In this document: positions 26,410 through 36,179 of the stretch, in pieces
Layout: the number at the start of each line of letters is the position of its first letter
Position numbering within the stretch: position 1 is the stretch's first letter
Source of the DNA: Flagellimonas oceanensis
GTDB taxonomy: Bacteria; Bacteroidota; Bacteroidia; Flavobacteriales; Flavobacteriaceae
Direction of reading: 5' to 3'
Assembly: GCF_003992595.1 (NCBI RefSeq)
Contig: NZ_RZNA01000019.1
Coordinates: forward strand, 1 to 63,470
Length of the DNA stretch: 63,470 nucleotides
Notes under the pieces: model-generated
Databases searched by the model: none
Told to the model about the DNA's origin: nothing
The model's input: only the letters and a program-made list of their open reading frames with translations
Position numbers and translations under genes: made by a program

Positions 26410-27623
26410 TATTGCTGTCTATGGGCCAATAGGATGGGCGGTTGTCCGTCAAAGGGATTACCTCCCCTTCCTATACTGTGAGCGCCCATGGCCGAGGCCC
26501 GCATCAGACTGGACTCCCCAAAACGACTGCGCACCCGGTCCATGGCCTGGTAGAGGTTCAATAGTTTTTCATCATCGGCAAAGAGGTCGATCTGATAGTG
26601 CCCCCCTACGATATGGCTGTAGTTGACCCCAACAAGTCTGATCAACATCCTCCTATCGTACAAAGAGGCAAAAAGATCTTGTACCAAGGGCACCAGCACA
26701 TGGTCCGCGGAGGTGTAGGGAATCCGTTTCTGCTTCGTATACGTCTTAAAGTCGCTGTATCGGATCTTTACACTCACACAGCCCGTCATCTTGTTTGCCC
26801 TTCGGAGTTGATAGGCCAGGTTCTCCGCCATGGCGAATAAGGTGGTCTCCAATTTGACCATATCGGTGGTATCCTTTCCATAAGTCCGTTCCGTGGATAT
26901 GGACTTACGTTCGTGGAAAGGGACCAAGGGGGAATTGTCCAATCCCTGGGCCCGCATCCAGATGGTCCGTCCGTGCTTTCCAAAGCCACTTTCGAGCATT
27001 TCCAAGGGCAGTTCCTGTACGGTCTTTATCGTGGACACCCCCATATTGGACAGGAGCCCATAGGTCTTCTCCCCCACCGAGGGCAGTTTACGGATATGCA
27101 GTGGCGCTAGGAACTCCTTTTCCAATCCAAGGTCGATCTTCATTTGGTTGTTGGGCTTGGCTTCCCCTGTGGCCACTTTGGAGACCACCTTGTTCTGGGA
27201 CAGCCCAAAGGAAATGGGCAATCCTGTCTCCTTCAGGATGCGTTGTCGCATTTCCGAGGCATACTTATAACAGCCAAAAAAGCGGTCCATCCCCGAAAGG
27301 TCAGCATAGAACTCGTCCACACTCGCCTTCTCGAAGACCGGGACACTCTCCCTGATGATCTCGGTCACATTATCGGAAAACTTCATATAGGTCCCCGCAT
27401 TGCCCTTGATGACCGTGGCCTCGGGACACAACCGTCGTGCCACCTTCATGGACATCCCGGAATGTACCCCAAAACGACGGGTCTCATAGCTGCAGGCCGC
27501 CACGACCCCTCTGTCCCCCAACCCTCCAACCAGCAGGGGTCGCTTCATCAGACGGCTGTCCAGCAGCCGCTCACAGGAGACGAAGAAGGTGTCCAGATCG
27601 AGATGGAGAATGGTGGGCTTCAT
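26409..27623 (-). CDS. dinB: Y-family DNA polymerase (DinB/UmuC-type)
   Basis: A 404-residue translesion polymerase. The start at 27623 gives MKPTILHLDLDTFFVSCERL, with the first catalytic Asp and the steric-gate region; the longer reading to 27665 adds residues without resemblance. The catalytic pair is in FEKASVDEFYADLSG. The thumb has the HhH-like GEKTYGLLSNMGVSTIKTVQ, and the little finger includes RTYGKDTTDMVKLE. It is coupled to dnaE and divergent from the SRAP gene. A DinB-DnaE-SRAP set points to SOS-type damage tolerance. Confidence 0.92.
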   Translation of the reverse strand: MKPTILHLDLDTFFVSCERLLDSRLMKRPLLVGGLGDRGVVAACSYETRRFGVHSGMSMKVARRLCPEATVIKGNAGTYMKFSDNVTEIIRESVPVFEKASVDEFYADLSGMDRFFGCYKYASEMRQRILKETGLPISFGLSQNKVVSKVATGEAKPNNQMKIDLGLEKEFLAPLHIRKLPSVGEKTYGLLSNMGVSTIKTVQELPLEMLESGFGKHGRTIWMRAQGLDNSPLVPFHERKSISTERTYGKDTTDMVKLETTLFAMAENLAYQLRRANKMTGCVSVKIRYSDFKTYTKQKRIPYTSADHVLVPLVQDLFASLYDRRMLIRLVGVNYSHIVGGHYQIDLFADDEKLLNLYQAMDRVRSRFGESSLMRASAMGAHSIGRGGNPFDGQPPILLAHRQQ

Positions 27624-27649
27624 AAGATGTATTGGATTTATTCCTACTT

Positions 27650-27666
27650 TTTGGAAAATATCCAAA
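27650..27666. promoter_or_regulatory. Palindrome TTTGGA-N5-TCCAAA between dinB and the SRAP gene
   Basis: TTTGGAAAATATCCAAA has perfect 6-bp arms around AAATA. It lies in the 119-bp divergent spacer, 27 bp from the dinB start and 77 bp from the SRAP start. Its position makes it a candidate operator for a shared damage-responsive repressor. The repressor is not in the window, so this is inference. Confidence 0.45.
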
Positions 27667-27742
27667 TGTAAGCAAAGCGATAAACTGTTTCAAAATTTTA
27701 ACAATTATGGTTATCTTAATGCTATATAAAAGCAACCTCAAA

Positions 27743-28510
27743 ATGTGCTACTCGACCAGACAGACCCGCGAGCGGAAGGAACTGGAGAAATTGCTCTCCG
27801 TCAAGGCCATGTACGGCGATCTCGACACCGACCTGGAACTCATTTACTTCCATGCCAACGGTTGGAGCCACCCGGTCATGTGGACCTTGGGCCAAGAGGA
27901 GCCGGACAATCTCCTCCCTGCCATGTGGGGCATCATGCCATCAAGGGAGAAACAGGAGGGTTACAAGGAATATTTCAAGAACCCCAGGACCTTTGGTGGC
28001 CTCAATGCCAAGTCCGAAAAAATCTTCGATCATTTCATTTATCGATACACTTGGGAGCACCAACGCTGCATCATACCCGTGGACGGTTTCTTCGAACCCC
28101 ACAACACCAAGGTAAAGGTCAAGGGCAAGGATTTCAAAGTGCCTTTCTACTTCCACAGAAAGAATGGGGACCCCATTTACCTAGCGGGTATTTACACCAA
28201 CACTTCCGACGGACGCAGAACCTTTGCCGTATTGACCAAGGAGGCCACTCCCATGTTCGCCGATATCCACAATGAAAAGAAACGACGTCCGGTCATCATC
28301 GATGATGAAAACCTGGATGCTTGGCTACATAACGGCAACAACGAATCAGATGTTCAAGATCTCATCGATGACGATCTTTGGGAAGGGGAACTGGAAGCTT
28401 ATCCCGTTACCAAGGATTTGTACAGTAGGAGCGTGGATTCCAATTATCCCGGTATCATCGACAAAGTGGACTACGAAGAGGTATCGATTTCCCATGGGAT
28501 TAGAGATTGA
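27743..28510 (+). CDS. SRAP/YedK-type abasic-site-binding peptidase
   Basis: A 255-residue SOS response-associated peptidase-fold protein. The ATG at 27743 is chosen because the family needs the initiator Met to be followed by the catalytic Cys2 (MCYSTRQTRER). Other conserved segments are PAMWGIMPSRE, NAKSEKIFDHFIYR, CIIPVDGFFEPH (with the catalytic Glu) and FAVLTKEATPMFADIHN with the conserved His region, then RRPVII. Family members form a thiazolidine crosslink with abasic sites in ssDNA through Cys2 and shield them. It diverges from dinB-dnaE and belongs functionally to the same repair set. Confidence 0.92.
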   Translation: MCYSTRQTRERKELEKLLSVKAMYGDLDTDLELIYFHANGWSHPVMWTLGQEEPDNLLPAMWGIMPSREKQEGYKEYFKNPRTFGGLNAKSEKIFDHFIYRYTWEHQRCIIPVDGFFEPHNTKVKVKGKDFKVPFYFHRKNGDPIYLAGIYTNTSDGRRTFAVLTKEATPMFADIHNEKKRRPVIIDDENLDAWLHNGNNESDVQDLIDDDLWEGELEAYPVTKDLYSRSVDSNYPGIIDKVDYEEVSISHGIRD

Positions 28511-28632
28511 TACTGGTAGTTATTGGATAAGAACACAAACGGAATACATGAAAAACAGTAACACAACGGACCGCTGATCTGAAACCATACCCCATGGAAC
28601 TTTTTAATAGCAGGGGTTCCTTTCAGAAAAGA

Positions 28633-28657
28633 GCGCAGCCTTACCTGAGTACTGCGC
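28633..28657 (-). terminator. Rho-independent-type terminator of the phosphoesterase operon
   Basis: Arms GCGCAG (28633-28638) and CTGCGC (28652-28657) form a hairpin. Read on the minus strand it is followed by TCTTTTCT. It lies 45 bp past the stop of the metallophosphoesterase gene at 28703 and would end the minus-strand operon. Confidence 0.55.
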
Positions 28658-28702
28658 CCTCATCAAATTAAACCAACTCAAACAAACTTCTGGACCAAAC
28701 AT

Positions 28703-29650
28703 CTACTTCTTGCTGGGCAAGGGTCGACTCTCCCAATCAATATCAACATACTTCCAAGAAATACTATCATTTTTCACCTGTATAAGTGCAAAACCCTCTT
28801 CATCATAATGGATGCCATCCCCCCTGTCATCCCTCCTCCTCCAACTGGGCCTGCCAGCAACCGAACCTCCCGTAATGAACCGAGTCCTATTTTGAACATT
28901 GATGTCCTCAATCCAATGCATATGCCCTTGCAGGACCAATCTGAGATCGAGATTGTTGAAAAGTTGCAGAATTTCATTTCTATTGAAAATCCAAAGTTCA
29001 TTGGGCACTTCTCGAATCTTGTTTTTTGGGTATCGTTGATTATACGTTGAAATGAACGGGATATGGGTGGACAACACAATTGGGGTATTGGCATCCAATC
29101 TAGCGATGTCCTTTTTCAACCATTCCAGTTGTTGATCATCAATCACACCAATATATTTTTGGTTTCTTTCGTCAATGGAGCACAATGAGATAAAATGCCA
29201 TCCTTTATGATTGAAGGAGTAATATCTTTTTCCCAGATAACGCTCGTACATTCCATATTTATAATCTGGATGATCCGCTTGGATGTCACTTTCCTTATAG
29301 ATTCCAAATAGCTCATGATTGCCAATGGTATTGTAAACGGGCACATTGAACTTTTTAATGGTATTGCTATAGGTACGGAACAATGAATCTGACCTGTTAA
29401 AATTGCCCCTTAGTACATCGTACACCAAATCACCGCCGGTAATCACAAAATCGACATTGAGTTTATTTACCTTATCAATTACATTTTGAAATGCTTCTTG
29501 GGCCCCATGTTCGGGTTGTAGATGGATATCGGTCATGAAGACAAAAGAAAAATCTTCCTGAACGCCTTGGCCGATAGGTACAGTAGCTTTTTTTTGTCCA
29601 TCAACTCCTATTGAAATACTTAAAAATGCTACTGCAATTATTCTTTTCAT
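28703..29650 (-). CDS. Exported calcineurin-like metallophosphoesterase
   Basis: A 315-residue enzyme. I take the ATG at 29650, 4 bp after the previous gene's stop, because it starts a signal peptide (MKRIIAVAFLSISIGVDGQ). All metallophosphoesterase motifs are present: MTDIHLQPEHG, GGDLVYD, GNHE, STHIPF and GHMHW. It should act in the periplasm or at the surface on a phosphomono- or diester; specificity cannot be read. It is the last gene of the sigma/FecR/SusC/SusD locus, directly behind a purple-acid-phosphatase-like gene. Confidence 0.87.
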   Translation of the reverse strand: MKRIIAVAFLSISIGVDGQKKATVPIGQGVQEDFSFVFMTDIHLQPEHGAQEAFQNVIDKVNKLNVDFVITGGDLVYDVLRGNFNRSDSLFRTYSNTIKKFNVPVYNTIGNHELFGIYKESDIQADHPDYKYGMYERYLGKRYYSFNHKGWHFISLCSIDERNQKYIGVIDDQQLEWLKKDIARLDANTPIVLSTHIPFISTYNQRYPKNKIREVPNELWIFNRNEILQLFNNLDLRLVLQGHMHWIEDINVQNRTRFITGGSVAGRPSWRRRDDRGDGIHYDEEGFALIQVKNDSISWKYVDIDWESRPLPSKK

Positions 29651-29654
29651 CGAT

Positions 29655-31010
29655 CTACTGCTTTTTTCTTTGGAGATATTTGATCTTATCTGATTCATAG
29701 CTTTTGACCAGTTCCTTATCATAACGTTTTTCAAAATCCTTGGTAGGAATTAGGGATTCAACCGGTAGGTCTGGAGCTTCTTCAAACTGCAATTCACCAT
29801 TTGATTTTTTGGTAATGGTAAAGGCATCGTACACCTCGCCCAGAACCGTCTTTGCCACGTAATCCAACTGGTTTTCGGAAACATATATTTCCTGATAGAG
29901 TTGCATCGTGGTCCCTGCACGCTCGATCCAGTCACTGAACTGTATCGCATTTTGGTAAGGACCGGCAACGGACACGGCATAGATTGGAAAATCCGCCTCC
30001 ATCCTACCCCTGGCATAGAGGTGCTCATGCCCTGTCAAGACCATCGGGACCTTATATTTCTCCAATAATGCCTTGATTTCAGGAAAACGGATATGGGGAT
30101 TACGGTTCCTGGCCAATCCGGCCATGGCATGGTGAAAGGCTACAAATACCCAATCCCCATTAAAATTCTTTAGGGCTTCCTCCAACCAGACATAGGTCTC
30201 TTTCCGTTGCTCGGACGTGATTTTTGCCGAGGTATCCAATGATATGACCCTGATATTATTGTAATCCATATAATAGGTCTGCTCTTCTTGTCCCTTGGGA
30301 CCATTTTTGGGAAAACAAAAGTTAAGGTCCCATAGCGGTACAATTTCCCTGGTCTCTTTGACCGCCCATTTGTGTTCATGGTTCCCTGGGGTTGCCACTA
30401 TGGGGATATTTTGAAAGATCCATCCGCCAGCCGGGAAAAATTCATTCCAATTTTCGGTGTTCAGCCCCCCTCTGTGGATCAAATCCCCCGCAAACAGCAT
30501 AAACTTGGCATCTGGGTTGGCCAAAACTGCCTGTCTTAAGGTCCTACTTCCCAAAGAGTGGATGTATCGCTGTACATCGCCAAAATACAAGAACTTGAAC
30601 GGTTCCTTTTGGCCTGTAGCTGTACTAAACTCCGACCATTCGGACCATTTTCCCTTATCCCCTACACGGTAGGAATATCGGGTACCTGGCTTTAAATTTT
30701 GGAGGTTGACCGAATGATAGTACCATAGTCCATCCTCCATTGTATATGATTGAGAGGTGGCCCGTACCTTTTTTATGTGCTCTTCAAAAAAAGGAGAGGC
30801 CGTGGCCTCCACATATTCCACAAAACCTTTTGGTTCCGAAGCCCTGGTTCTCCAAGTGATCGCTTGACTGTTTTCCGGAGCGGTCTCCCATGATAACTTA
30901 ATATGATGGGGCAACTGTTCCAAAAGACTGTTGTTTTGCTCTTTTTCCTGTCCTCGACAATGCAAGGAAAGTATCGATAACGTAATAAATAGACTTATTG
31001 TTTTTTTCAT
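29655..31010 (-). CDS. Purple-acid-phosphatase-like exported metallophosphoesterase
   Basis: A 451-residue enzyme with a signal peptide (LFITLSILSLHCRGQ), an N-terminal fibronectin III-like domain (IKLSWETAPENSQAITWRTR through RYSYRVGDKGKWSEWSEF) and a C-terminal calcineurin-like domain. The metal motifs are YFGDVQRY, FAGDLIHRGG, TPGNHEH, FHHAMAG and TGHEHLYARG. The domain order is that of purple acid phosphatases, which cleave phosphomonoesters, though some members take diesters. A Cys before RGQ could instead be a lipidation site. It follows susD with a 53-bp gap that holds a terminator-like hairpin. Confidence 0.87.
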   Translation of the reverse strand: MKKTISLFITLSILSLHCRGQEKEQNNSLLEQLPHHIKLSWETAPENSQAITWRTRASEPKGFVEYVEATASPFFEEHIKKVRATSQSYTMEDGLWYYHSVNLQNLKPGTRYSYRVGDKGKWSEWSEFSTATGQKEPFKFLYFGDVQRYIHSLGSRTLRQAVLANPDAKFMLFAGDLIHRGGLNTENWNEFFPAGGWIFQNIPIVATPGNHEHKWAVKETREIVPLWDLNFCFPKNGPKGQEEQTYYMDYNNIRVISLDTSAKITSEQRKETYVWLEEALKNFNGDWVFVAFHHAMAGLARNRNPHIRFPEIKALLEKYKVPMVLTGHEHLYARGRMEADFPIYAVSVAGPYQNAIQFSDWIERAGTTMQLYQEIYVSENQLDYVAKTVLGEVYDAFTITKKSNGELQFEEAPDLPVESLIPTKDFEKRYDKELVKSYESDKIKYLQRKKQ

Positions 31011-31027
31011 TCTTTAGGAAAATAAAG

Positions 31028-31055
31028 GCCCCTACCGCTATGGGCAAGCAGGGGC
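31028..31055 (-). terminator. Terminator-like hairpin between susD and phosphatase genes
   Basis: Arms GCCCCT (31028-31033) and AGGGGC (31050-31055). On the minus strand it is followed by CTTTATTTT. It is located 9 bp past the susD stop and 18 bp before the phosphatase start, so it may lower expression of the enzymes relative to SusC/SusD. Confidence 0.45.
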
Positions 31056-31063
31056 ATTTTTAT

Positions 31064-32725
31064 TTAAAAGCCAGGATTTTGGCGCATTTCTTTCTCCAAG
31101 TTCGAATCGATGACCGATTGCGGTATGGGCAGTAATATATCGCGCTGCGGGTCGATTGTATTAGAGCCTCGGTTATTGTACATCATGGTCCGTTCGGCCC
31201 ATTTACCGGTTCGCAAAAGCGTATACCGTCGAGGCTCTTCCGCCATGAGTTCCCTGGCACGTTCATCCAAAATGAAATCAATGTCAATATCGCTCTCTGA
31301 TATATTGGAGGCATGGCTCCTTGCCCTGAGGATGTTTATGGTATTGGCGGCCGCTCCAACATCCCCCATTTTGAACTCTGCTTCGGCCTTCAATAGATAG
31401 GTGTCCGCAGCCCGAAGATAAATTTGATCGTAGAACGATTCCCTGTTCCCTATGGGATCCACTGGGTCGGCCCAGTCATATTTCCTACTGAAAGGCCATT
31501 CCTCGATGCCATTATGGTCATCGGTAATGTCCTCACTCCAATCCAAGTAGATTTTGTCCCCATAATTTGCACCTTCAGGGAGGTTGTCAGCCGGGTAGGG
31601 TGCGTTCCCTGTTGCATCTCGGTATGTGAAGGATTTTCTAATGGCATATTCCGAAAATCTGTCGTCATTGGGGTCATCAAAATTATCCAATGCCCATTTG
31701 GTCAATGAAGATCGACCGTTTCCATAGCCACCTCTGTCAGCGGTAACGGTCAAATCCAGGTCACCACTTCTATACCTAGAGGTATGGTGCATGGCCATAA
31801 TGGGGTATTCCCCACCCCCCAGCACGTTGTTTTTAAATTGGAAAACCCACAATGCCTCCGAATTTCCTTCTTCACGATTGGTATTCCCGGCCTTGAACAT
31901 ATCCATAAAGGCAATACCGTCTTGATCCACCTGCACACCGTAGCGTTCGGTAATAAGTGCATAGGCCGGATTGTTGACCACTTTGTTTGCCCAGAACAGT
32001 GTACTGTCCGGTCGGTCCAAGGTCAAGTACATTTCTGCCAAATAGTGTTGTACCGCTCCTTTGGTCATTCTTCCTGTAAGGGTGGCCTCCTCGGGTATGA
32101 TGGGCTCCGCAAAACGAAGGTCCCGGATTACTTGCTGCCTTACCTGGTCTACAGGCGTCCTTTCCCAATCGGTCTTGATCAGACCATCACTTGAGGGGTT
32201 CAGGTTTAAGGGAACATCGCCCCACAGATAGGTTAGGTGTCGATAGGCAAATGCCCGTGCCACTTTTGCTTCGGCCAATATCAGGTTTTTGTTTTCCATC
32301 TCGCTCCTTTCATTGCCGCTCCAGTCGATATCTTCCCTTTCCTCCACATTTTTTATAATCTCATTGGACGAGTTCACGATTTCGTAGAGCCAAAGAAAGA
32401 CACCCTCATAAACGCCATAATCGGGCCTGTTTCTGGCGGTCCAATCAATGGATACCCGCGAAACCCCATTCCCACTATGATTGGCGGCAAACATATCGGT
32501 ACCTGACATGGTAACATCGGTGATTAGGGAAGAGCTTGCATTTAAGCCTTCCCGTTCGTAGCGCATCAGGGAATATAGGCCATTGATTCCCGCTTCCAGC
32601 CCGGATAGGTCGGAGTATAGGTTTTCCGCATAGATGACATTGGGCGGATTTTCATTCAACAGATCATCACTGCAACTAAGCACAAGCAGCACGATACCGG
32701 TAAGGTATATTATTGTTTTCTTCAT
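31064..32725 (-). CDS. RagB/SusD family nutrient-binding lipoprotein (locus A)
   Basis: A 553-residue SusD-like surface lipoprotein. Its lipobox is VLLVLSC followed by SDDLLNENPP. The N-terminal SusD-like helices include LYSDLSGLEAGINGLYSLMR. The C-terminal region has YLLKAEAEFKMGD and ends DILLPIPQSVIDSNLEKEMR with NPGF, the usual SusD ending. It caps the SusC pore encoded 16 bp upstream and binds the substrate to be imported. Context with sigma/FecR and two phosphoesterases suggests a phosphorylated substrate. Confidence 0.93.
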   Translation of the reverse strand: MKKTIIYLTGIVLLVLSCSDDLLNENPPNVIYAENLYSDLSGLEAGINGLYSLMRYEREGLNASSSLITDVTMSGTDMFAANHSGNGVSRVSIDWTARNRPDYGVYEGVFLWLYEIVNSSNEIIKNVEEREDIDWSGNERSEMENKNLILAEAKVARAFAYRHLTYLWGDVPLNLNPSSDGLIKTDWERTPVDQVRQQVIRDLRFAEPIIPEEATLTGRMTKGAVQHYLAEMYLTLDRPDSTLFWANKVVNNPAYALITERYGVQVDQDGIAFMDMFKAGNTNREEGNSEALWVFQFKNNVLGGGEYPIMAMHHTSRYRSGDLDLTVTADRGGYGNGRSSLTKWALDNFDDPNDDRFSEYAIRKSFTYRDATGNAPYPADNLPEGANYGDKIYLDWSEDITDDHNGIEEWPFSRKYDWADPVDPIGNRESFYDQIYLRAADTYLLKAEAEFKMGDVGAAANTINILRARSHASNISESDIDIDFILDERARELMAEEPRRYTLLRTGKWAERTMMYNNRGSNTIDPQRDILLPIPQSVIDSNLEKEMRQNPGF

Positions 32726-32741
32726 GTTATTTTCTTTTTTC

Positions 32742-35700
32742 TTAAAATCCTAATGTTAATCCAAAAATAAGCTCTCGTTGGAGCGGCAGAATACCGGCCT
32801 GATCACTGGGAAGATTCAATTCCGGGTCACCAGCGGTCCAATCGGTTATCGTCAGCAAATTTCGCCCGGAGGCGAACAATTGAAGCTTGTCCAATCCCAT
32901 TGTGGACAAGACATTTTGGGAAAAATTATAGGAAAAGGTAATGTCTTTCATTCGTATGAAACTGGCATCCTCGTAAATGGTTGCCCCCCTGACCTGATCA
33001 TTGTTCCTAAAATATTCATTCGTTGGATTGTCGGGGGTCCACCAGTTCTTCTTCATTACATTTCTCCTAATCTCGGCAGCTGTGTTGTCCCTTAATAAGT
33101 TGTTGTGCCTTGTGGCCCCGTGGGCACCTATGAAGAATACTTCCAGGCCAAAGTCCTTGTATCGTAAGGAATTGCTCAGACCCCAAGTATACTTTGGATC
33201 ACGTTGTCCAATGATCTGACGGTCTTCGTCGTCCAACACCCCATTGTTGTCCACATCCTCTATCTTGGCATCACCTGGAACCCTGTCATAAACAGCGGCT
33301 TCCTCTTCTTCCCCCAATTGCCAGACCCCAATCATTTTCTGGTTAAAATTGACCCGGATAGGTTGTCCGACAAACCAAGCATTGGCCAGATCATTTACTT
33401 CTTCCCCATTCTCCTGAAGATAGCCATATAAGGATACGATCTTATTTTTATTGGTGGCAAAGTTCCCGGTTAACTTCCAATTAAAGTTCTTCGTGGCGAC
33501 GGGCACAACGGATAATGATAGTTCCAGTCCACGGCTTTGGGTTTCCCCGATATTCTGCGTTACCTGATTGATTCCATGGACCGAAGATATGGTCCTGTTC
33601 AATAATAGGTCGGAAGTATTGGTTTCATATAGGTTGATATCCCCAAGGATCCTGTTGTTGAAGAAACCAAAGTCCAATCCCAAATTGTAGGTTTCACTGG
33701 ACTCCCACCCCAAATCTCTGTCCCCGATAACACTTGGGACATAGCCGACCAGGGATTCGTCCCCTGAAAGGGTATTTCTATCCCGTAAACGCGTAATGGA
33801 GGAATATGGATTTACCGCTTGGTTCCCGTTCACCCCCCATGACAATCTTAGTTTTAATTGGTTTACGGCAGTCGAGTTCTTAAGAAAGGGTTCCCTTGAA
33901 AGGTTCCATCCCAGGGCAACGGATGGAAAGACCCCCCATTTGTTGTTCGGCCCAAACCCTGAAAACCCATCCCGTCTGCCGGTCAGGGTCAGTAGATAGG
34001 TGTTGTCGAACGAATAGTTCAAGCGCAGCATTTGTGAAATAAGGGCGGTCCGCTGATAATCGTTCTCCGTCTCTAGCGAAGAGGCTTGGGATATGCCAAA
34101 AAAAGAAAATTCATCATTGGGGAAATTTACCGCGGTAAGCTCTTCGAAATATTGCTCGTTCTCCTCATAACTGAAAACCCCTGTAAAGAACACATTGTGC
34201 TTCCCAAATTCCCCATTATAGGTAATAATGTTCTCTACCACATTGTTTTTAAATTCAGTACTGGAGAGGTATGCTTGTCCCGAATTGGCTATACCCAAAA
34301 CCGTGTTATTCCCAGCATACGTTTTCCGCTCCGACCACCTTCGGCGTATTCCTGAGTTCAATCGATAACTTAGACCTTTTAAAAAGGGGAAGGAAACTCG
34401 GATATAATTGTTCGAAACGATTTGGTTGGAATAATCCTCATCCTTATAGTTCTCGGCTTCCAGTGGGTTCTCATCGGGAAACTCCGGCCATGGAAACAGA
34501 TTAATATCCCCATTTTCATCAAACGGATTGGCCAGTAGGGGATTGATCTCAAAAACAGCTTCGTAGTCGATATCGTATCCTCCTCTGTCATCATAGGTGA
34601 ATTGACTTCTGGTCCCAAATTCCAACCAATCCGTAATTTTGGTATCCAGATTGACCCGACCTGAAATCCGCTGGTATTTGTCCGTTACCGACAAGCCCTT
34701 TACATCCAAGAAATTACCGGCAACATAGTATTTGATATTTTCGCTTCCCCCGGTAATGGAAACATTATGGTTTTCAGAATATCCAGTCCTCAGGGACAGA
34801 TCGATCCAATCCGTCCACAATCCCGCCTCATAATTGGCAATCTCCGTATCGGTCAATAAATCCGGATTGCGTATGGATTTGAATTCATAAAACTCCTCAC
34901 CGGTCAAGAAATTGGGCAGGTTGATGGGTTCCTGGACACCGAACTTTCCTTGATAACTTATTTTGGCCTTTCCTGAGGAACCTTCCTTTGTTGTGACCAA
35001 AACAACCCCATTGGAGCCTCTTGACCCATAGATGGCGGAGGCAGACGCATCCTTTAAAACCTCCATGGAGGCAATATCGTTAACACTTATATCATTCAGG
35101 TCGCCATAATAGGGCACTCCATCAAGTACAATAAGTGGTTCGTTACTTGCCAATATGGAATTACGCCCCCTTACAATAATGGTCTGTTCCCCAACGGCCC
35201 CTGCCGATGTTTGTCGTATGGTGACCCCTGGTAGGGCACCTTGCAGTACCTGTGCAATATTCCTGTTGGGAACAAGGTCCATCCGTTCGGAGGAAACAGA
35301 GGTCACCGACCCTGTGACGTCACTCTTTTTCTGTGAACCATACCCCACTACTACTACCTCATCCAATTTGGCGTTATCCGGCAATAGCTTAACATTGATG
35401 GTGGTTTGCGCTCCCACTTCAATTTCCTGGGGCACATACCCCACATAAGAAAATTGCAATACCGCACTGCGATCGGGAATCGTCAAGGCATAGTTTCCGT
35501 CAAAATCCGTCGAAGTTCCCTGGGCAGTACCCTTCACTGCCACCGTTGTACCCAAAAGGGGGGTTCCAAACTCATCAACGACCTTACCGGTAACAGTAAG
35601 TTGCAGGGGCTCGGATTTGATCTCCGGTTTACGGATAACAGGGCCATCCTTTTTCTCGGTCAGGAATATCTGTCGGTCGACTACGTTATAGGTAGTCGAT

Positions 35701-36011
35701 GTATTCCCAAACACCTTGTCCAGTACCTTTTCAATACGTTCTCCATTCACTTTGACCGTTACTTGGCGTTCCAAGTCCACGGCCCTAATCATATAGACAA
35801 ACTTAAATTCGGTGGTGGATTCAATGTTGTCGATCAGCTGTTCAACCGAAACATGCTTCAGGTCAAGTGTAAGTTTTGTCCGCTGCCCATATGTAGTGTT
35901 CGCTTGCACGGTCAACAAGGTAACGAACATGAACAGTGCACTAAGTCTCATTTTTAAATCAAATTTCAATAAGGGGTAAGGGCTTCTTGTATGGGTAAGA
36001 AGTTTTTTCAT
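32742..36011 (-). CDS. SusC/RagA TonB-dependent transporter with STN signalling domain (locus A)
   Basis: A 1089-residue outer-membrane transporter. After the signal sequence (ending NTTYGQ) comes an STN domain (about 48-118, LTLDLKHVSVEQLIDNIEST), then a carboxypeptidase-D-like beta domain (about 139-215, VTGKVVDEFGTPLLGTTVAV), the plug (DEVVVVGYGSQKKSDVTGSV) and the barrel to the final ELIFGLTLGF. The STN domain is what contacts the FecR anti-sigma protein encoded just upstream, so transport is coupled to transcription through the ECF sigma factor. The partner SusD is 16 bp downstream. Confidence 0.94.
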   Translation of the reverse strand: MKKLLTHTRSPYPLLKFDLKMRLSALFMFVTLLTVQANTTYGQRTKLTLDLKHVSVEQLIDNIESTTEFKFVYMIRAVDLERQVTVKVNGERIEKVLDKVFGNTSTTYNVVDRQIFLTEKKDGPVIRKPEIKSEPLQLTVTGKVVDEFGTPLLGTTVAVKGTAQGTSTDFDGNYALTIPDRSAVLQFSYVGYVPQEIEVGAQTTINVKLLPDNAKLDEVVVVGYGSQKKSDVTGSVTSVSSERMDLVPNRNIAQVLQGALPGVTIRQTSAGAVGEQTIIVRGRNSILASNEPLIVLDGVPYYGDLNDISVNDIASMEVLKDASASAIYGSRGSNGVVLVTTKEGSSGKAKISYQGKFGVQEPINLPNFLTGEEFYEFKSIRNPDLLTDTEIANYEAGLWTDWIDLSLRTGYSENHNVSITGGSENIKYYVAGNFLDVKGLSVTDKYQRISGRVNLDTKITDWLEFGTRSQFTYDDRGGYDIDYEAVFEINPLLANPFDENGDINLFPWPEFPDENPLEAENYKDEDYSNQIVSNNYIRVSFPFLKGLSYRLNSGIRRRWSERKTYAGNNTVLGIANSGQAYLSSTEFKNNVVENIITYNGEFGKHNVFFTGVFSYEENEQYFEELTAVNFPNDEFSFFGISQASSLETENDYQRTALISQMLRLNYSFDNTYLLTLTGRRDGFSGFGPNNKWGVFPSVALGWNLSREPFLKNSTAVNQLKLRLSWGVNGNQAVNPYSSITRLRDRNTLSGDESLVGYVPSVIGDRDLGWESSETYNLGLDFGFFNNRILGDINLYETNTSDLLLNRTISSVHGINQVTQNIGETQSRGLELSLSVVPVATKNFNWKLTGNFATNKNKIVSLYGYLQENGEEVNDLANAWFVGQPIRVNFNQKMIGVWQLGEEEEAAVYDRVPGDAKIEDVDNNGVLDDEDRQIIGQRDPKYTWGLSNSLRYKDFGLEVFFIGAHGATRHNNLLRDNTAAEIRRNVMKKNWWTPDNPTNEYFRNNDQVRGATIYEDASFIRMKDITFSYNFSQNVLSTMGLDKLQLFASGRNLLTITDWTAGDPELNLPSDQAGILPLQRELIFGLTLGF

Positions 36012-36061
36012 ACTTTTATAGTGTTAAATTGTGGTTATTCTCTTTATAATCACTGCAACCC

Positions 36062-36091
36062 AATCGGAAAATGGTCGCACATTTTCCGATT
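36062..36091. terminator. Strong 12-bp hairpin between fecR and susC
   Basis: Arms AATCGGAAAATG (36062-36073) and CATTTTCCGATT (36080-36091) with a 6-base loop. The T-run follows on the plus strand, not on the transcribed minus strand. In the operon direction it is therefore better read as an RNA-processing or attenuation hairpin between the regulator and transporter genes. Confidence 0.45.
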
Positions 36092-36179
36092 TTTTTATTT
36101 CACTGTTCGAGGAAATAAAAGCGTGATCTATGGTGTCGGTAAAGGTTGGCTTATCTCATTGGCAGAACATTTTCAGGGG

